A stretch of DNA of 5,494 nucleotides, from the NCBI GenBank assembly GCA_007132315.1, contig SLOW01000346.1, positions 1-5,494 on the forward strand, written 5' to 3'. Both the position numbers and the translations under genes were made by a program. This DNA comes from Opitutales bacterium (GTDB lineage: Bacteria > Verrucomicrobiota > Verrucomicrobiia > Opitutales > T3Sed10-336). This document shows positions 1-5,325 of this stretch, piece by piece. The notes below the pieces were generated by a model. That model was not told the DNA's origin. It did not search any database and saw only the letters and a list, made by a program, of their open reading frames with translations. Position 1 is the stretch's first letter; each line of letters opens with the position of its first letter.

Positions 1-2
1 GT

Positions 3-329
3 GCCTATCCCTGGCCGGGAAATGTCCGCGAACTGTCCCACGTTCTCGAACGTGCGCTCGTGTTCGAAGAACAAGGCGACGAGCTGACGCTGAGCCAGCT
101 ATCCGCGCCATCCGGCGAAGGCGGTTCCATCGGGCCTTCCGACGACTGGCTGAATCCGCAGTTTACGTTTCCCGACGACGGTTTTTCTCTGGAAGAGGCG
201 ATCAATCGCCTCATCCGCCGCGCCCTGGACCAGAGCGGCGGCAACGTGTCCGCGGCCGCCCTGTTGCTGGGGGTCTCCCGGGACTACGTCCGGTACAGGC
301 TGGACGGCAAGAAATCGAAAGAAAACTGA
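3..329 (+). CDS. Sigma-54-dependent enhancer-binding regulator, NtrC type, C-terminal part (5' end outside window)
   Basis: The frame is open from the window edge and gives 108 residues before the TGA at 327-329. It begins AYPWPGNVREL, the end of the AAA+ domain of sigma-54 activators, with the sensor-II arginine in GNVREL, followed by ERAL. A linker of about 45 residues follows. The last 45 residues form a Fis-type helix-turn-helix: LEEAINRLIRRAL, then GGNVSAAALLLGVSRDYVRYRL. In this family the AAA+ ring hydrolyses ATP to remodel sigma-54 RNA polymerase, and the HTH binds upstream enhancer sites. The N-terminal receiver or sensor domain, Walker motifs and GAFTGA loop lie outside the window, so it is unknown whether this is a phosphorylated response regulator. 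A near-perfect sigma-54 promoter lies about 440 bases downstream, so control of the neighbouring genes is plausible but inferred. Family assignment is secure. Confidence 0.93.
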   Translation, partial: AYPWPGNVRELSHVLERALVFEEQGDELTLSQLSAPSGEGGSIGPSDDWLNPQFTFPDDGFSLEEAINRLIRRALDQSGGNVSAAALLLGVSRDYVRYRLDGKKSKEN

Positions 330-335
330 ACCCGT

Positions 336-356
336 TGGGTCACAAGTCGGGACCCA
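336..356 (+). terminator. Short hairpin after the regulator gene, possible weak terminator
   Basis: TGGGTC (336-341) and GACCCA (351-356) are perfectly complementary and enclose a 9-base loop, 7 bases after the regulator's stop codon. There is no run of T after the stem, so intrinsic termination would be weak. It may instead be a 3' stabilising hairpin or chance. Confidence 0.3.
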
Positions 357-362
357 GGCTAG

Positions 363-628
363 AAGGAATGGCACGGTTAAGGTGGTGGATCGAATTAGCA
401 TGATCGAACCGCGGCGGCAATTCCGTTGGCATCCCAGTTCGGGTGGCGGATGAAATCGGTCATGATATAGAGCGTGCCGTTCACGGTGAATTCGTTCGGC
501 GTGGAAAGGTGCGCCGCGGTCAGAACCCATCGCGATTGGCCCGGCCCCGTTTCCGATACCAGCACCCCGCTGCCCCGGATTATTTGTGCACGGTTACGGT
601 TCCTATCCCGTGACGTATCCTGATTCCC
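363..628 (-). pseudogene. Decayed trypsin-like serine protease fragment (S1 family relic)
   Basis: On the minus strand the frame from 628 to the TAA at 395-397 reads RGSGVLVS, RWVLTAAHLS, then FIRHPNWDANGI. This is the classic S1 (trypsin/chymotrypsin) order: the GSGVL strand, the TAAH motif with catalytic His (codon 509-511), and the HPNWD strand before the catalytic Asp. After DANGIAA the frame runs into a stop. In the next frame (about 410 down to 363) it continues GSIMLIRSTTLTVPFL, which fits the DIALIRL segment that normally follows. A one-base indel near 408-418 therefore splits the gene, and the usual catalytic Asp is not visible. No start codon or ribosome site precedes it, and the C-terminal half with the catalytic Ser is absent. 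Only about 90 residues of a roughly 220-residue domain remain. I read it as a non-functional gene remnant. A sequencing indel could explain the frameshift but not the missing ends. Confidence 0.62.
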
Positions 629-712
629 TTACGTTCCTGGGGAAAAACTCCCAACTGAATTTCCGGTTCCGGGGAACACACCCCAAAGTCGTCCGGTACT
701 CCACGGGAACCG
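597..712. promoter_or_regulatory. Possible upstream activator region: three CGGTTCC copies
   Basis: CGGTTCC occurs directly at 597-603 and 664-670, and inverted as GGAACCG at 706-712. These lie about 70 to 200 bases upstream of the predicted sigma-54 start site, the usual range for enhancer-binding protein sites. The spacing is irregular and the sequence is GC-rich, so chance is possible. No binding specificity is known for the regulator. Confidence 0.25.
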
Positions 713-723
713 CGCGGCAGGCC

Positions 724-740
724 GCGTATTTATGATACGC
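724..740. repeat. Inverted repeat GCGTAT-N5-ATACGC upstream of the sigma-54 promoter
   Basis: GCGTAT (724-729) and ATACGC (735-740) are perfect 6-base arms around a 5-base spacer. The element sits about 35 bases upstream of the -24 box and is followed by an AT-rich stretch (741-768). It could be an operator or activator half-site pair. Function is not established from sequence. Confidence 0.35.
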
Positions 741-772
741 TGCATGAATGTTTTAAAGTAATCTATGTCCTC

Positions 773-788
773 TTGGCACGCCTGTTGC
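773..788 (+). promoter_or_regulatory. Sigma-54 (RpoN) -24/-12 promoter
   Basis: TTGGCACGCCTGTTGC matches the sigma-54 consensus TTGGCACG-N4-TTGC at every defined base. The GG is at 775-776 and the GC at 787-788, the required 12-base offset. It predicts transcription start near 800, giving a leader of about 56 bases before the ATG at 856. Such promoters need an ATP-driven enhancer-binding protein, and the end of one is encoded at 3-329. The upstream region is intergenic, leaving room for enhancer sites. Confidence 0.87.
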
Positions 789-842
789 GAAGAGGGGTGT
801 TACGTTGAACAAACACGTCAACGCAATCGGAACAAACGAAAA

Positions 843-848
843 GGGAGG
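843..848 (+). promoter_or_regulatory. Ribosome binding site GGGAGG fixing the start at 856
   Basis: GGGAGG lies 7 bases before ATG 856. An in-frame TTG at 805 would extend the protein by 17 residues. It has no good ribosome site, would start about 5 bases after the predicted transcript start, and would bury the signal peptide. Confidence 0.8.
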
Positions 849-855
849 TTATACT

Positions 856-1482
856 ATGAACAAGAAAACGATAAAGATTATTCTTGTCGGCACCGGAGTT
901 ACTCTTGCCGGAACGGGATTCCTGATCGCCGGCAATCAGGTTGTCTCAGCTGAGGCCAACGCGGAAGCTGACGCGAGCGCCGACCAACATGCGGACATGG
1001 AAGAAAACGTTCTGGCGCACCAGTTCGACGCCTATGCCGATCTCTCCGTATCAGCGGAAGCGAGGGCGGAAAGAAATGGGGAAGAACCGGATAAGCCTGA
1101 AAAGCCGGATACTCCTGAAAAGCCGGATACTCCTGAAAAGCCGGAGAAGCCCGAACGTCCGGATACTCCGGATCCCGAACTCTCGGAGAAAATGGAGAGA
1201 GCTGTTGAGATCTTTCGCGCGGAAAGAGACGCGGTGGTCTCTGCCGCGGAACGCGTGCACGAACTCTCCCAGGAGGAACGCAGCGAGCTTCTGGCGGAAC
1301 TTCGCCGGGAGCGTGAGGCACTGCGAGACGAGCGGCGTGAGATTCTGGAGAACGTGCGTACCGAGCGCGATACGATCATGGACTTCCGCCGGGAAATAAC
1401 CGAGGAACTTCGTGAGGAGCGCGATGCCTTGCTGCAGGCTCAACGCGAAGTCGAAGCCGAAGCGCGCGTCGAGATACGTTAA
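856..1482 (+). CDS. Secreted Pro-Glu-Lys-repeat / charged helical protein, unknown function
   Basis: I do not recognise this 208-residue protein as a named family. Residues 1-33 are a Sec signal peptide: basic MNKKTIK, a hydrophobic core to about residue 25, and likely cleavage after AG or SAEA. Residues 34-78 are rich in Ala, Glu and Asp. Residues 79-106 are a low-complexity segment built from PEKPDT-like units, encoded by an 18-base tandem repeat. Residues 108-208 are rich in Glu, Arg and Leu and should be almost wholly helical. The last 60 residues show an 18-residue repeat beginning LRRERE, VRTERD and LREERD. There is no membrane anchor, PEP-CTERM or LPXTG-type sorting signal. The helical part resembles the product of 1699-2289. 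It follows a near-perfect sigma-54 promoter, so it is probably expressed conditionally. A soluble periplasmic or extracellular, perhaps oligomeric, role is inferred. A Spy/CpxP-like chaperone is an unproven alternative, because no LTxxQ motif is visible. Confidence 0.88.
   Translation: MNKKTIKIILVGTGVTLAGTGFLIAGNQVVSAEANAEADASADQHADMEENVLAHQFDAYADLSVSAEARAERNGEEPDKPEKPDTPEKPDTPEKPEKPERPDTPDPELSEKMERAVEIFRAERDAVVSAAERVHELSQEERSELLAELRREREALRDERREILENVRTERDTIMDFRREITEELREERDALLQAQREVEAEARVEIR
1100..1144 (+). repeat. 18-base tandem repeat encoding PEKPDT units, about 2.5 copies
   Basis: The unit AAAAGCCGGATACTCCTG is identical at 1100-1117 and 1118-1135, and its first nine bases recur at 1136-1144. 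The 18-base period keeps the reading frame, so copy-number change would lengthen or shorten the Pro-rich spacer without breaking the gene. More diverged units flank it in 1087-1178. Confidence 0.9.
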
Positions 1483-1488
1483 ATCCCA

Positions 1489-1538
1489 CTGGGGGTTATT
1501 TCCCATCCTGTGTTTTCGGCTTGGGAAATGGCCCCCGG
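1489..1538 (+). terminator. Long hairpin after the first secreted-protein gene, probable terminator or 3' stabiliser
   Basis: The arm at 1489-1505 (containing GGGGGTTATTTCCCA) pairs with 1522-1538 (containing TGGGAAATGGCCCCC) around a 16-base loop. Fourteen of 17 pairs are Watson-Crick and three are G-U in RNA. It begins 7 bases after the stop codon. No T-run follows, so it departs from the standard intrinsic terminator. It may protect the 3' end or attenuate read-through into the next gene. Confidence 0.6.
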
Positions 1539-1539
1539 A

Positions 1540-1549
1540 AACAGCTGTT
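1540..1549. repeat. 10-base palindrome AACAGCTGTT
   Basis: This perfect palindrome immediately follows the long hairpin. It lies about 80 bases upstream of the second sigma-54-like promoter. It could be a regulator half-site pair, but a single 10-base palindrome is weak evidence. Confidence 0.25.
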
Positions 1550-1624
1550 CAACGTTCTTGGCGCACCGCGCATCCTGTTTTGTAACACATTTATTAATAT
1601 CGCTTTAAACCTAAATAACTCAAT

Positions 1625-1641
1625 TTGGTCCAATTCCTGCT
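1625..1641 (+). promoter_or_regulatory. Weaker sigma-54-like promoter
   Basis: TTGGTCCAATTCCTGCT has the invariant GG (1627-1628) and GC (1639-1640) at the exact sigma-54 spacing, with TTGG intact and CTGC in place of TTGC. The CACG part of the -24 box is poorly matched. It predicts a start near 1652 and a 47-base leader before ATG 1699, a geometry like that of the stronger promoter at 773-788. The AT-rich stretch at 1577-1624 lies just upstream. Confidence 0.5.
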
Positions 1642-1683
1642 TGTGTACCAAGCGAGGGTCAAATATACGAAAACCACACAACG

Positions 1684-1689
1684 AAGGAG
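1684..1689 (+). promoter_or_regulatory. Ribosome binding site AAGGAG
   Basis: AAGGAG lies 9 bases before ATG 1699 and supports that start, which is also where the signal peptide begins. Confidence 0.8.
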
Positions 1690-1698
1690 CTGATTACC

Positions 1699-2289
1699 AT
1701 GAGACGTACCAACAAACTACTTATCTTCACTCTGAGCCCTCTACTGGCTGCCGGCACTTTTCTCGGCGCCGAAGAACCGGAAAGGCCGGATCGCGGGGCG
1801 TTGGAGGAACTGATCGAAGAATTCCGCGAGGGTCAGCAGGAACGGGTGGAGGAACGCCGCGCGCTTGCGCACAGCCTGCGGGATGAGGAAGAAGGCGTGC
1901 GCCGCGAAGCCATGCGGGCGCTGATTGAAGAGCAGACCGCCGAGCAGCGGGCGCTCGGCCAACGAATCCGTGAGCGAATGAAGGAGGAAGCCGTCGAGCG
2001 ACGGGAGGCCGCCGACAACGGTGAGGACCGGGCTTCTCCGGCAGCGGCCCGGACCGAATTGGCGGAGACGGTGCGGGGACTCAACGAAGCCTTCCGGGCT
2101 GAACGCGACGCGTTGCTTGAAAACTGGCGGGAAACCGTGGAGGGGCTCCGGGATGCATCCCGCGAAGACCGCGAAGCGGCCTTCCAGGATTTCCGCGACC
2201 AGTTGAACGACTTGAGGGCGGAACGCCAGAAGGTCAGTGAGGCCGCCCGCGAACGCGCGAACGAACGGCGCAATGCCGCATTGAGGTAG
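1699..2289 (+). CDS. Secreted Glu/Arg-rich helical protein, related to the upstream gene product
   Basis: This 196-residue protein is of unrecognised family. Residues 1-24 form a signal peptide: MRRTNK, a hydrophobic core LLIFTLSPLLAAGTFL, and likely cleavage after GA. The mature part is dominated by Glu, Arg and Ala and should be almost all helix or coiled coil. A short break near residues 104-116 (ADNGEDRASPAAA) divides two helical halves. The segment at 131-147 (AFRAERDALLENWRETV) closely matches the upstream protein's IFRAERDAVV and LREERDALL units. Both proteins also end in a short basic tail, so they are probably diverged paralogues. This copy lacks the Pro-Glu-Lys spacer. It has its own sigma-54-like promoter and a strong terminator, suggesting a separate transcript. 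It probably acts in the periplasm or outside the cell. Function is unknown. Confidence 0.88.
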   Translation: MRRTNKLLIFTLSPLLAAGTFLGAEEPERPDRGALEELIEEFREGQQERVEERRALAHSLRDEEEGVRREAMRALIEEQTAEQRALGQRIRERMKEEAVERREAADNGEDRASPAAARTELAETVRGLNEAFRAERDALLENWRETVEGLRDASREDREAAFQDFRDQLNDLRAERQKVSEAARERANERRNAALR

Positions 2290-2350
2290 AAGCACGCGAT
2301 ACTTCCGGTCCATCAAGAGGGACAAATGGGCCGGTTAAAACGAGAGAGAG

Positions 2351-2389
2351 AGGTGCAGGCGCCCGGACAAGAGGCGCCTGCACTTTCTC
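2351..2389 (+). terminator. Rho-independent terminator
   Basis: GTGCAGGCGCC (2353-2363) and GGCGCCTGCAC (2373-2383) form a perfect 11-base-pair stem with a 9-base loop, followed by TTTCTCC. The T-run is short but the stem is strong and GC-rich. It ends the transcript of the gene at 1699-2289 and isolates the downstream cluster. Confidence 0.82.
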
Positions 2390-2583
2390 CCGCCTCAACC
2401 CATAACACCTCAACCAAACCTGATTTATTGGTTCGTTTTCAGATCAAAGATATCGAAAGACCCACATTTCTCAGGAGAGGAATTTTGTTCCCTTGGTGAT
2501 ATTCTCTTTCTCGAATGCCTTCACGCGGGAGGCCACGCTGTCCATCCGGAGATCCCCCGGTCCCGTCCGACAGGTACGTCCCT
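2390..2583 (+). promoter_or_regulatory. Leader and promoter region of the propeller-barrel cluster
   Basis: These 194 gene-free bases lie between the terminator and the chosen ATG at 2584. A possible vegetative promoter is TTGGTT (2428-2433) with TATCGA (2451-2456) at a 17-base spacing, but both boxes are weak. I find no sigma-54 promoter: the TTGG at 2428-2431 and at 2493-2496 both lack a GC at the required distance. A strong Shine-Dalgarno-like AGGAGAGG (2473-2480) is not placed to serve the gene. The leader is therefore long and may be regulatory. Confidence 0.35.
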
Positions 2584-4101
2584 ATGAGAAACTTATCCGG
2601 TAATCTCATCTCCCGAATAACCCTCCTTCTGGCATCGACGGGCTTCCTTTTCGCCGGAAACGACGGCGCCCAAAAAGAATGGTCTTACCAAACCGATGAT
2701 GTCATCGTCGCTTCTTCCGCAATCGGTTGGGACCGCACCGTGTACACAGGCGCCGACGACCATTTTGTCCACGCCGTCACACCGGAAGGATCGCTCAAGT
2801 GGGCATTTCCCGCCGGCGATCTGGTGCGCGCGTCCCCCGCGGTGGGAGCGGACGGCACCGTATACGCCGCTTCTTGGGATTTCTTCGTGTACGCGATCGA
2901 CAATGAGGGGATCCCGATTTGGCTCTTCGAAACGGACGGGATGATCACTTCGTCGCCCGCGATCGATCGGGAGGGGAATATTTACTTTGGCTGCAACGAT
3001 CATTTCCTGTACGCGCTCAATTCGGAAGGGTTCCTCCGCTGGGTGTTTCCCACGGGTGACTGGATCGAATCCTCTCCGGCCGTCGATGCCGACGGCAATG
3101 TGTATTTCGGTTCCTGGGACGGTTATTTCCATGCAGTAAGTCGCGACGGGGATCTTCTTTGGGACTACGACACCGGCGACGTCGTTTTTTCCTCCCCCGC
3201 CATCGACGAAGACGGTTCACTCTATTTCGGCGCCGGAAACGATCTTTACGCTATGGACAAGGAGGGTGAGGTCCTTTGGGTTTTCGAAACCGAGGGTCTG
3301 GTGGATTCCTCGCCGGCGATCGGACCGGACGGCACCGTGTACGTAGGTTCGGCCGACGGCCACCTGTACTCCCTCGATCCTTCCGCCGATTCCGATGAAT
3401 CCCGAATGCGTTGGTCTTTCGCCACTGACGGCGCGATATACTCCTCGCCAGCCGTGAGCGAAGGCGGCATCATTTATTTCGGCTCCAACGACAACCGGGT
3501 TTACGCGGTGGACGAGGATGGCGGGCTTGTCTGGAAATATGAAACCGGTGACGGAGTCGAATCCTCTCCCGTCATCGGAGACGATGGTGCCGTCTATCTC
3601 GGTTCATTCGACGGACATTTGTACCGGTTCGACGGAGATTCGCCCTCGGCGCTCAGCGCCTGGCCCCAGTTCGCGGTCGATGCGGCGAGAGCCGGCTCGG
3701 TCCCCGAATCCTACGCACTTTGGCTCACTCGTCATGGTCTGAGTGAGGACGGGGACGGCGATCCCCTCGCGGATCCGGCGGGTGACGGAATCGCCAACTT
3801 ATTGAAATACGCGTTCGGGCTCGCTCCGGATGTGCCGGCATCCGCGCCCTACCCGGCGCTGTCGGAAACGACGGAAGAAGGACTGGTCTATGAATTTCCC
3901 CTGGACCGTCGAAAACGGGACCTTTTGTACCGTCCCCGCGAATCGGTCGACCTGACCGAATGGAACGAACTCCCTTACGAAGTCACGGAAAGCCCGGACG
4001 CGGTTACCGTTGGCCGGATTCTTCTTCTTGTGGGCCAAGCAGACCGGCGATTCCTTCGGATTGATGTGCTTCCCGCAAACAAAACCACGAATTCTCCGTA
4101 A
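2584..4101 (+). CDS. Secreted eight-bladed PQQ-like beta-propeller protein with verrucomicrobial-type C-terminal module
   Basis: The protein has 505 residues from ATG 2584. That start is preferred over ATG 2515 because it opens directly on a signal peptide (MRNLSGN, then ISRITLLLASTGFLFAG) and has an AGGT 8 bases upstream. ATG 2515 has no ribosome site. Residues 31-355 contain eight repeats of about 40 residues, each with a Trp-aromatic start (WAFPAGD, WLFETDG, WVFPTGD and so on), an SSPAI/SSPAV strand, a DGxxYFGS strand and an LYAxD turn. The conserved Trp lies near residues 33, 73, 113, 153, 193, 232, 277 and 317. This is the PQQ-like (BamB/quinoprotein-type) propeller fold. No catalytic PQQ or Ca ligands are evident, so a binding or scaffold role is more likely than dehydrogenase activity. 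Residues 377-505 form the tail, with DGDGDPLADP, NLLKYAFGLAP and RRFLRIDV. It leads a tight cluster with the barrel gene 22 bases downstream. Confidence 0.92.
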   Translation: MRNLSGNLISRITLLLASTGFLFAGNDGAQKEWSYQTDDVIVASSAIGWDRTVYTGADDHFVHAVTPEGSLKWAFPAGDLVRASPAVGADGTVYAASWDFFVYAIDNEGIPIWLFETDGMITSSPAIDREGNIYFGCNDHFLYALNSEGFLRWVFPTGDWIESSPAVDADGNVYFGSWDGYFHAVSRDGDLLWDYDTGDVVFSSPAIDEDGSLYFGAGNDLYAMDKEGEVLWVFETEGLVDSSPAIGPDGTVYVGSADGHLYSLDPSADSDESRMRWSFATDGAIYSSPAVSEGGIIYFGSNDNRVYAVDEDGGLVWKYETGDGVESSPVIGDDGAVYLGSFDGHLYRFDGDSPSALSAWPQFAVDAARAGSVPESYALWLTRHGLSEDGDGDPLADPAGDGIANLLKYAFGLAPDVPASAPYPALSETTEEGLVYEFPLDRRKRDLLYRPRESVDLTEWNELPYEVTESPDAVTVGRILLLVGQADRRFLRIDVLPANKTTNSP

Positions 4102-4123
4102 AACCGAAAATACACCATTCACG

Positions 4124-5317
4124 ATGGACCCTCATTCGTTTTGTTGCCGACTTCTGCTCGCCGCTTCCCTGCTCGTCTTTTCGGCCGCACTTGGGGAAGA
4201 AGAATCGAATGAGGCCTGGGAAGAGGAACTGGAGGCCATGGAACGCGAGTTGGAGGAACTCGAACGGGAATTGGAGGAGTATCTCGAGGCCGGACAGTCG
4301 GATTGGATGTCCTTGATCTCCCTCCAGGGCGGGTTCGGGCATCGCGACAACGTGCTGAGGAGCGCTGTTTCCCGTACGGACGGTTTCTTCCTCTACGGCG
4401 GATTCGACTTTTTCCTCCTCCGTCAGCCGGACGCCGGACCGCAGCTCGATCTCTTTTTGTTCGCGGAGAACCTTCATTTCTTGCGGGACGGTGATTTCAA
4501 CGACGAGCGCCTGGCGGCGCTGCAGGTGGAGGTCTCCCGGGAGGTCACGACCGATTGGGCCCTGTCCGCGCCGTTCCATGTCCACTACTACGATGAATTC
4601 GCCGATGTTTCCACGCGCGAGGAAGAGCTCGGAACGGTCCGGTTCCGCGGAATCAGCATGGCGGCGGAGCCCGGTGTAACGTGGCGGCCACTCGACTCGC
4701 ACCGGTTCGGGGGAAAGGCGATCGGCAGACAGGTGTTTCTCCGGAGTCCCCTCGACGATTACCGGGAAGTCGGTCCCGAAGTGTCCTGGGACCACGCGAT
4801 CTCCCCGCGGACGGAAATCGATCTCTCGGCACGCAGTCTCTGGCGTCGCTACAGCAGCCGGGAAGCGCTCGAATCCGATGGTACCGCAATCGACGGCCGC
4901 CGCCGGGAGTTCACCATCCATCGTATCCGTGGAGGTCTCGACCGCTACTGGGATGACGAGCGACGTTGGCGCAGCCGGTTTGGCGGCGGCTTGGAAATCA
5001 ACCGCGACAACGGCGGCGGCTATTTTGATTTTTCCCGGCCCTTCGTCTCCCATCGGCTGCAGTACCGCCGCTCACCGTGGAGCCTTGGAGCGGGCGGGCG
5101 GCTTTCTTATTACCATTATTCGACGAGAGCCGCCGGCCAGGGCTCCGATTCAGACCTCCGGCGGACTGTTGTTGATGCGAACCTTCGGGCGGATTACGAA
5201 GTCGTCGCCGGCCTCCACTTGTCTGCCGAGTACACGCATGATACAGTGTCTACGAACCAGAGCGACGCCGGTTACCGCGTCAACACCACCGTTTTCGCGG
5301 CCGAATGGTCGTTCTGA
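4124..5317 (+). CDS. Outer-membrane beta-barrel protein with N-terminal coiled coil
   Basis: The protein has 397 residues from ATG 4124. An upstream in-frame ATG at 4010 overlaps the preceding gene by 92 bases and would bury the signal peptide (RLLLAASLLVFSAALG, residues 9-24), so 4124 is chosen even though no clear ribosome site precedes it. Residues 29-57 form a strict coiled coil, with hydrophobic residues at W32, L36, M39, L43, L46, L50 and Y53, an exact 4-3 heptad pattern in an otherwise Glu-rich helix. From about residue 60 the chain is a series of alternating amphipathic beta strands with charged turns, ending WSF. A C-terminal aromatic residue, usually Phe, is the standard BAM-recognition signal of outer-membrane barrels. 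Transport substrate and strand count are not clear. The coiled coil probably sits in the periplasm and could trimerise the protein or contact peptidoglycan or a partner. The gene lies 22 bases after the propeller gene and overlaps or abuts the next one, so co-transcription is likely. Confidence 0.87.
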   Translation: MDPHSFCCRLLLAASLLVFSAALGEEESNEAWEEELEAMERELEELERELEEYLEAGQSDWMSLISLQGGFGHRDNVLRSAVSRTDGFFLYGGFDFFLLRQPDAGPQLDLFLFAENLHFLRDGDFNDERLAALQVEVSREVTTDWALSAPFHVHYYDEFADVSTREEELGTVRFRGISMAAEPGVTWRPLDSHRFGGKAIGRQVFLRSPLDDYREVGPEVSWDHAISPRTEIDLSARSLWRRYSSREALESDGTAIDGRRREFTIHRIRGGLDRYWDDERRWRSRFGGGLEINRDNGGGYFDFSRPFVSHRLQYRRSPWSLGAGGRLSYYHYSTRAAGQGSDSDLRRTVVDANLRADYEVVAGLHLSAEYTHDTVSTNQSDAGYRVNTTVFAAEWSF

Positions 5318-5325
5318 TTCCGTCC

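Noticed and set aside
99..530. A 143-codon minus-strand open frame with an ATG at 530
   Set aside because: Most of it is antisense to the regulator gene or out of frame with the protease relic. Only its middle part (about 363-410) matters, as the shifted continuation of that relic.
562..735. Open + strand stretch reading GYGSYPVTYPDSLTFL and on to a stop at 733-735
   Set aside because: No start codon with a ribosome site and no recognisable similarity. It overlaps the protease relic on the other strand, so it is not supported as a gene.
1032..1506. Several overlapping minus-strand frames rich in Ser, Arg and Phe repeats
   Set aside because: They are antisense images of the Pro-Glu-Lys repeat and the charged helix, with no start signals of their own.
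1560..1576. TTGGCGCACCGCGC as a possible sigma-54 promoter
   Set aside because: It resembles the -24 box but has no GC at the required distance for the -12 box (AT at 1572-1573).
2342..2352. GA dinucleotide run before the terminator
   Set aside because: It is only about five units long and lies outside any gene. There is no evidence of phase variation.
4004..5053. A 349-codon open frame on the minus strand opposite the barrel gene
   Set aside because: Its length is a by-product of GC-rich codon use on the + strand. It has no signal or domain I recognise, and the + strand product has a clean signal peptide, heptad coil and C-terminal Phe.
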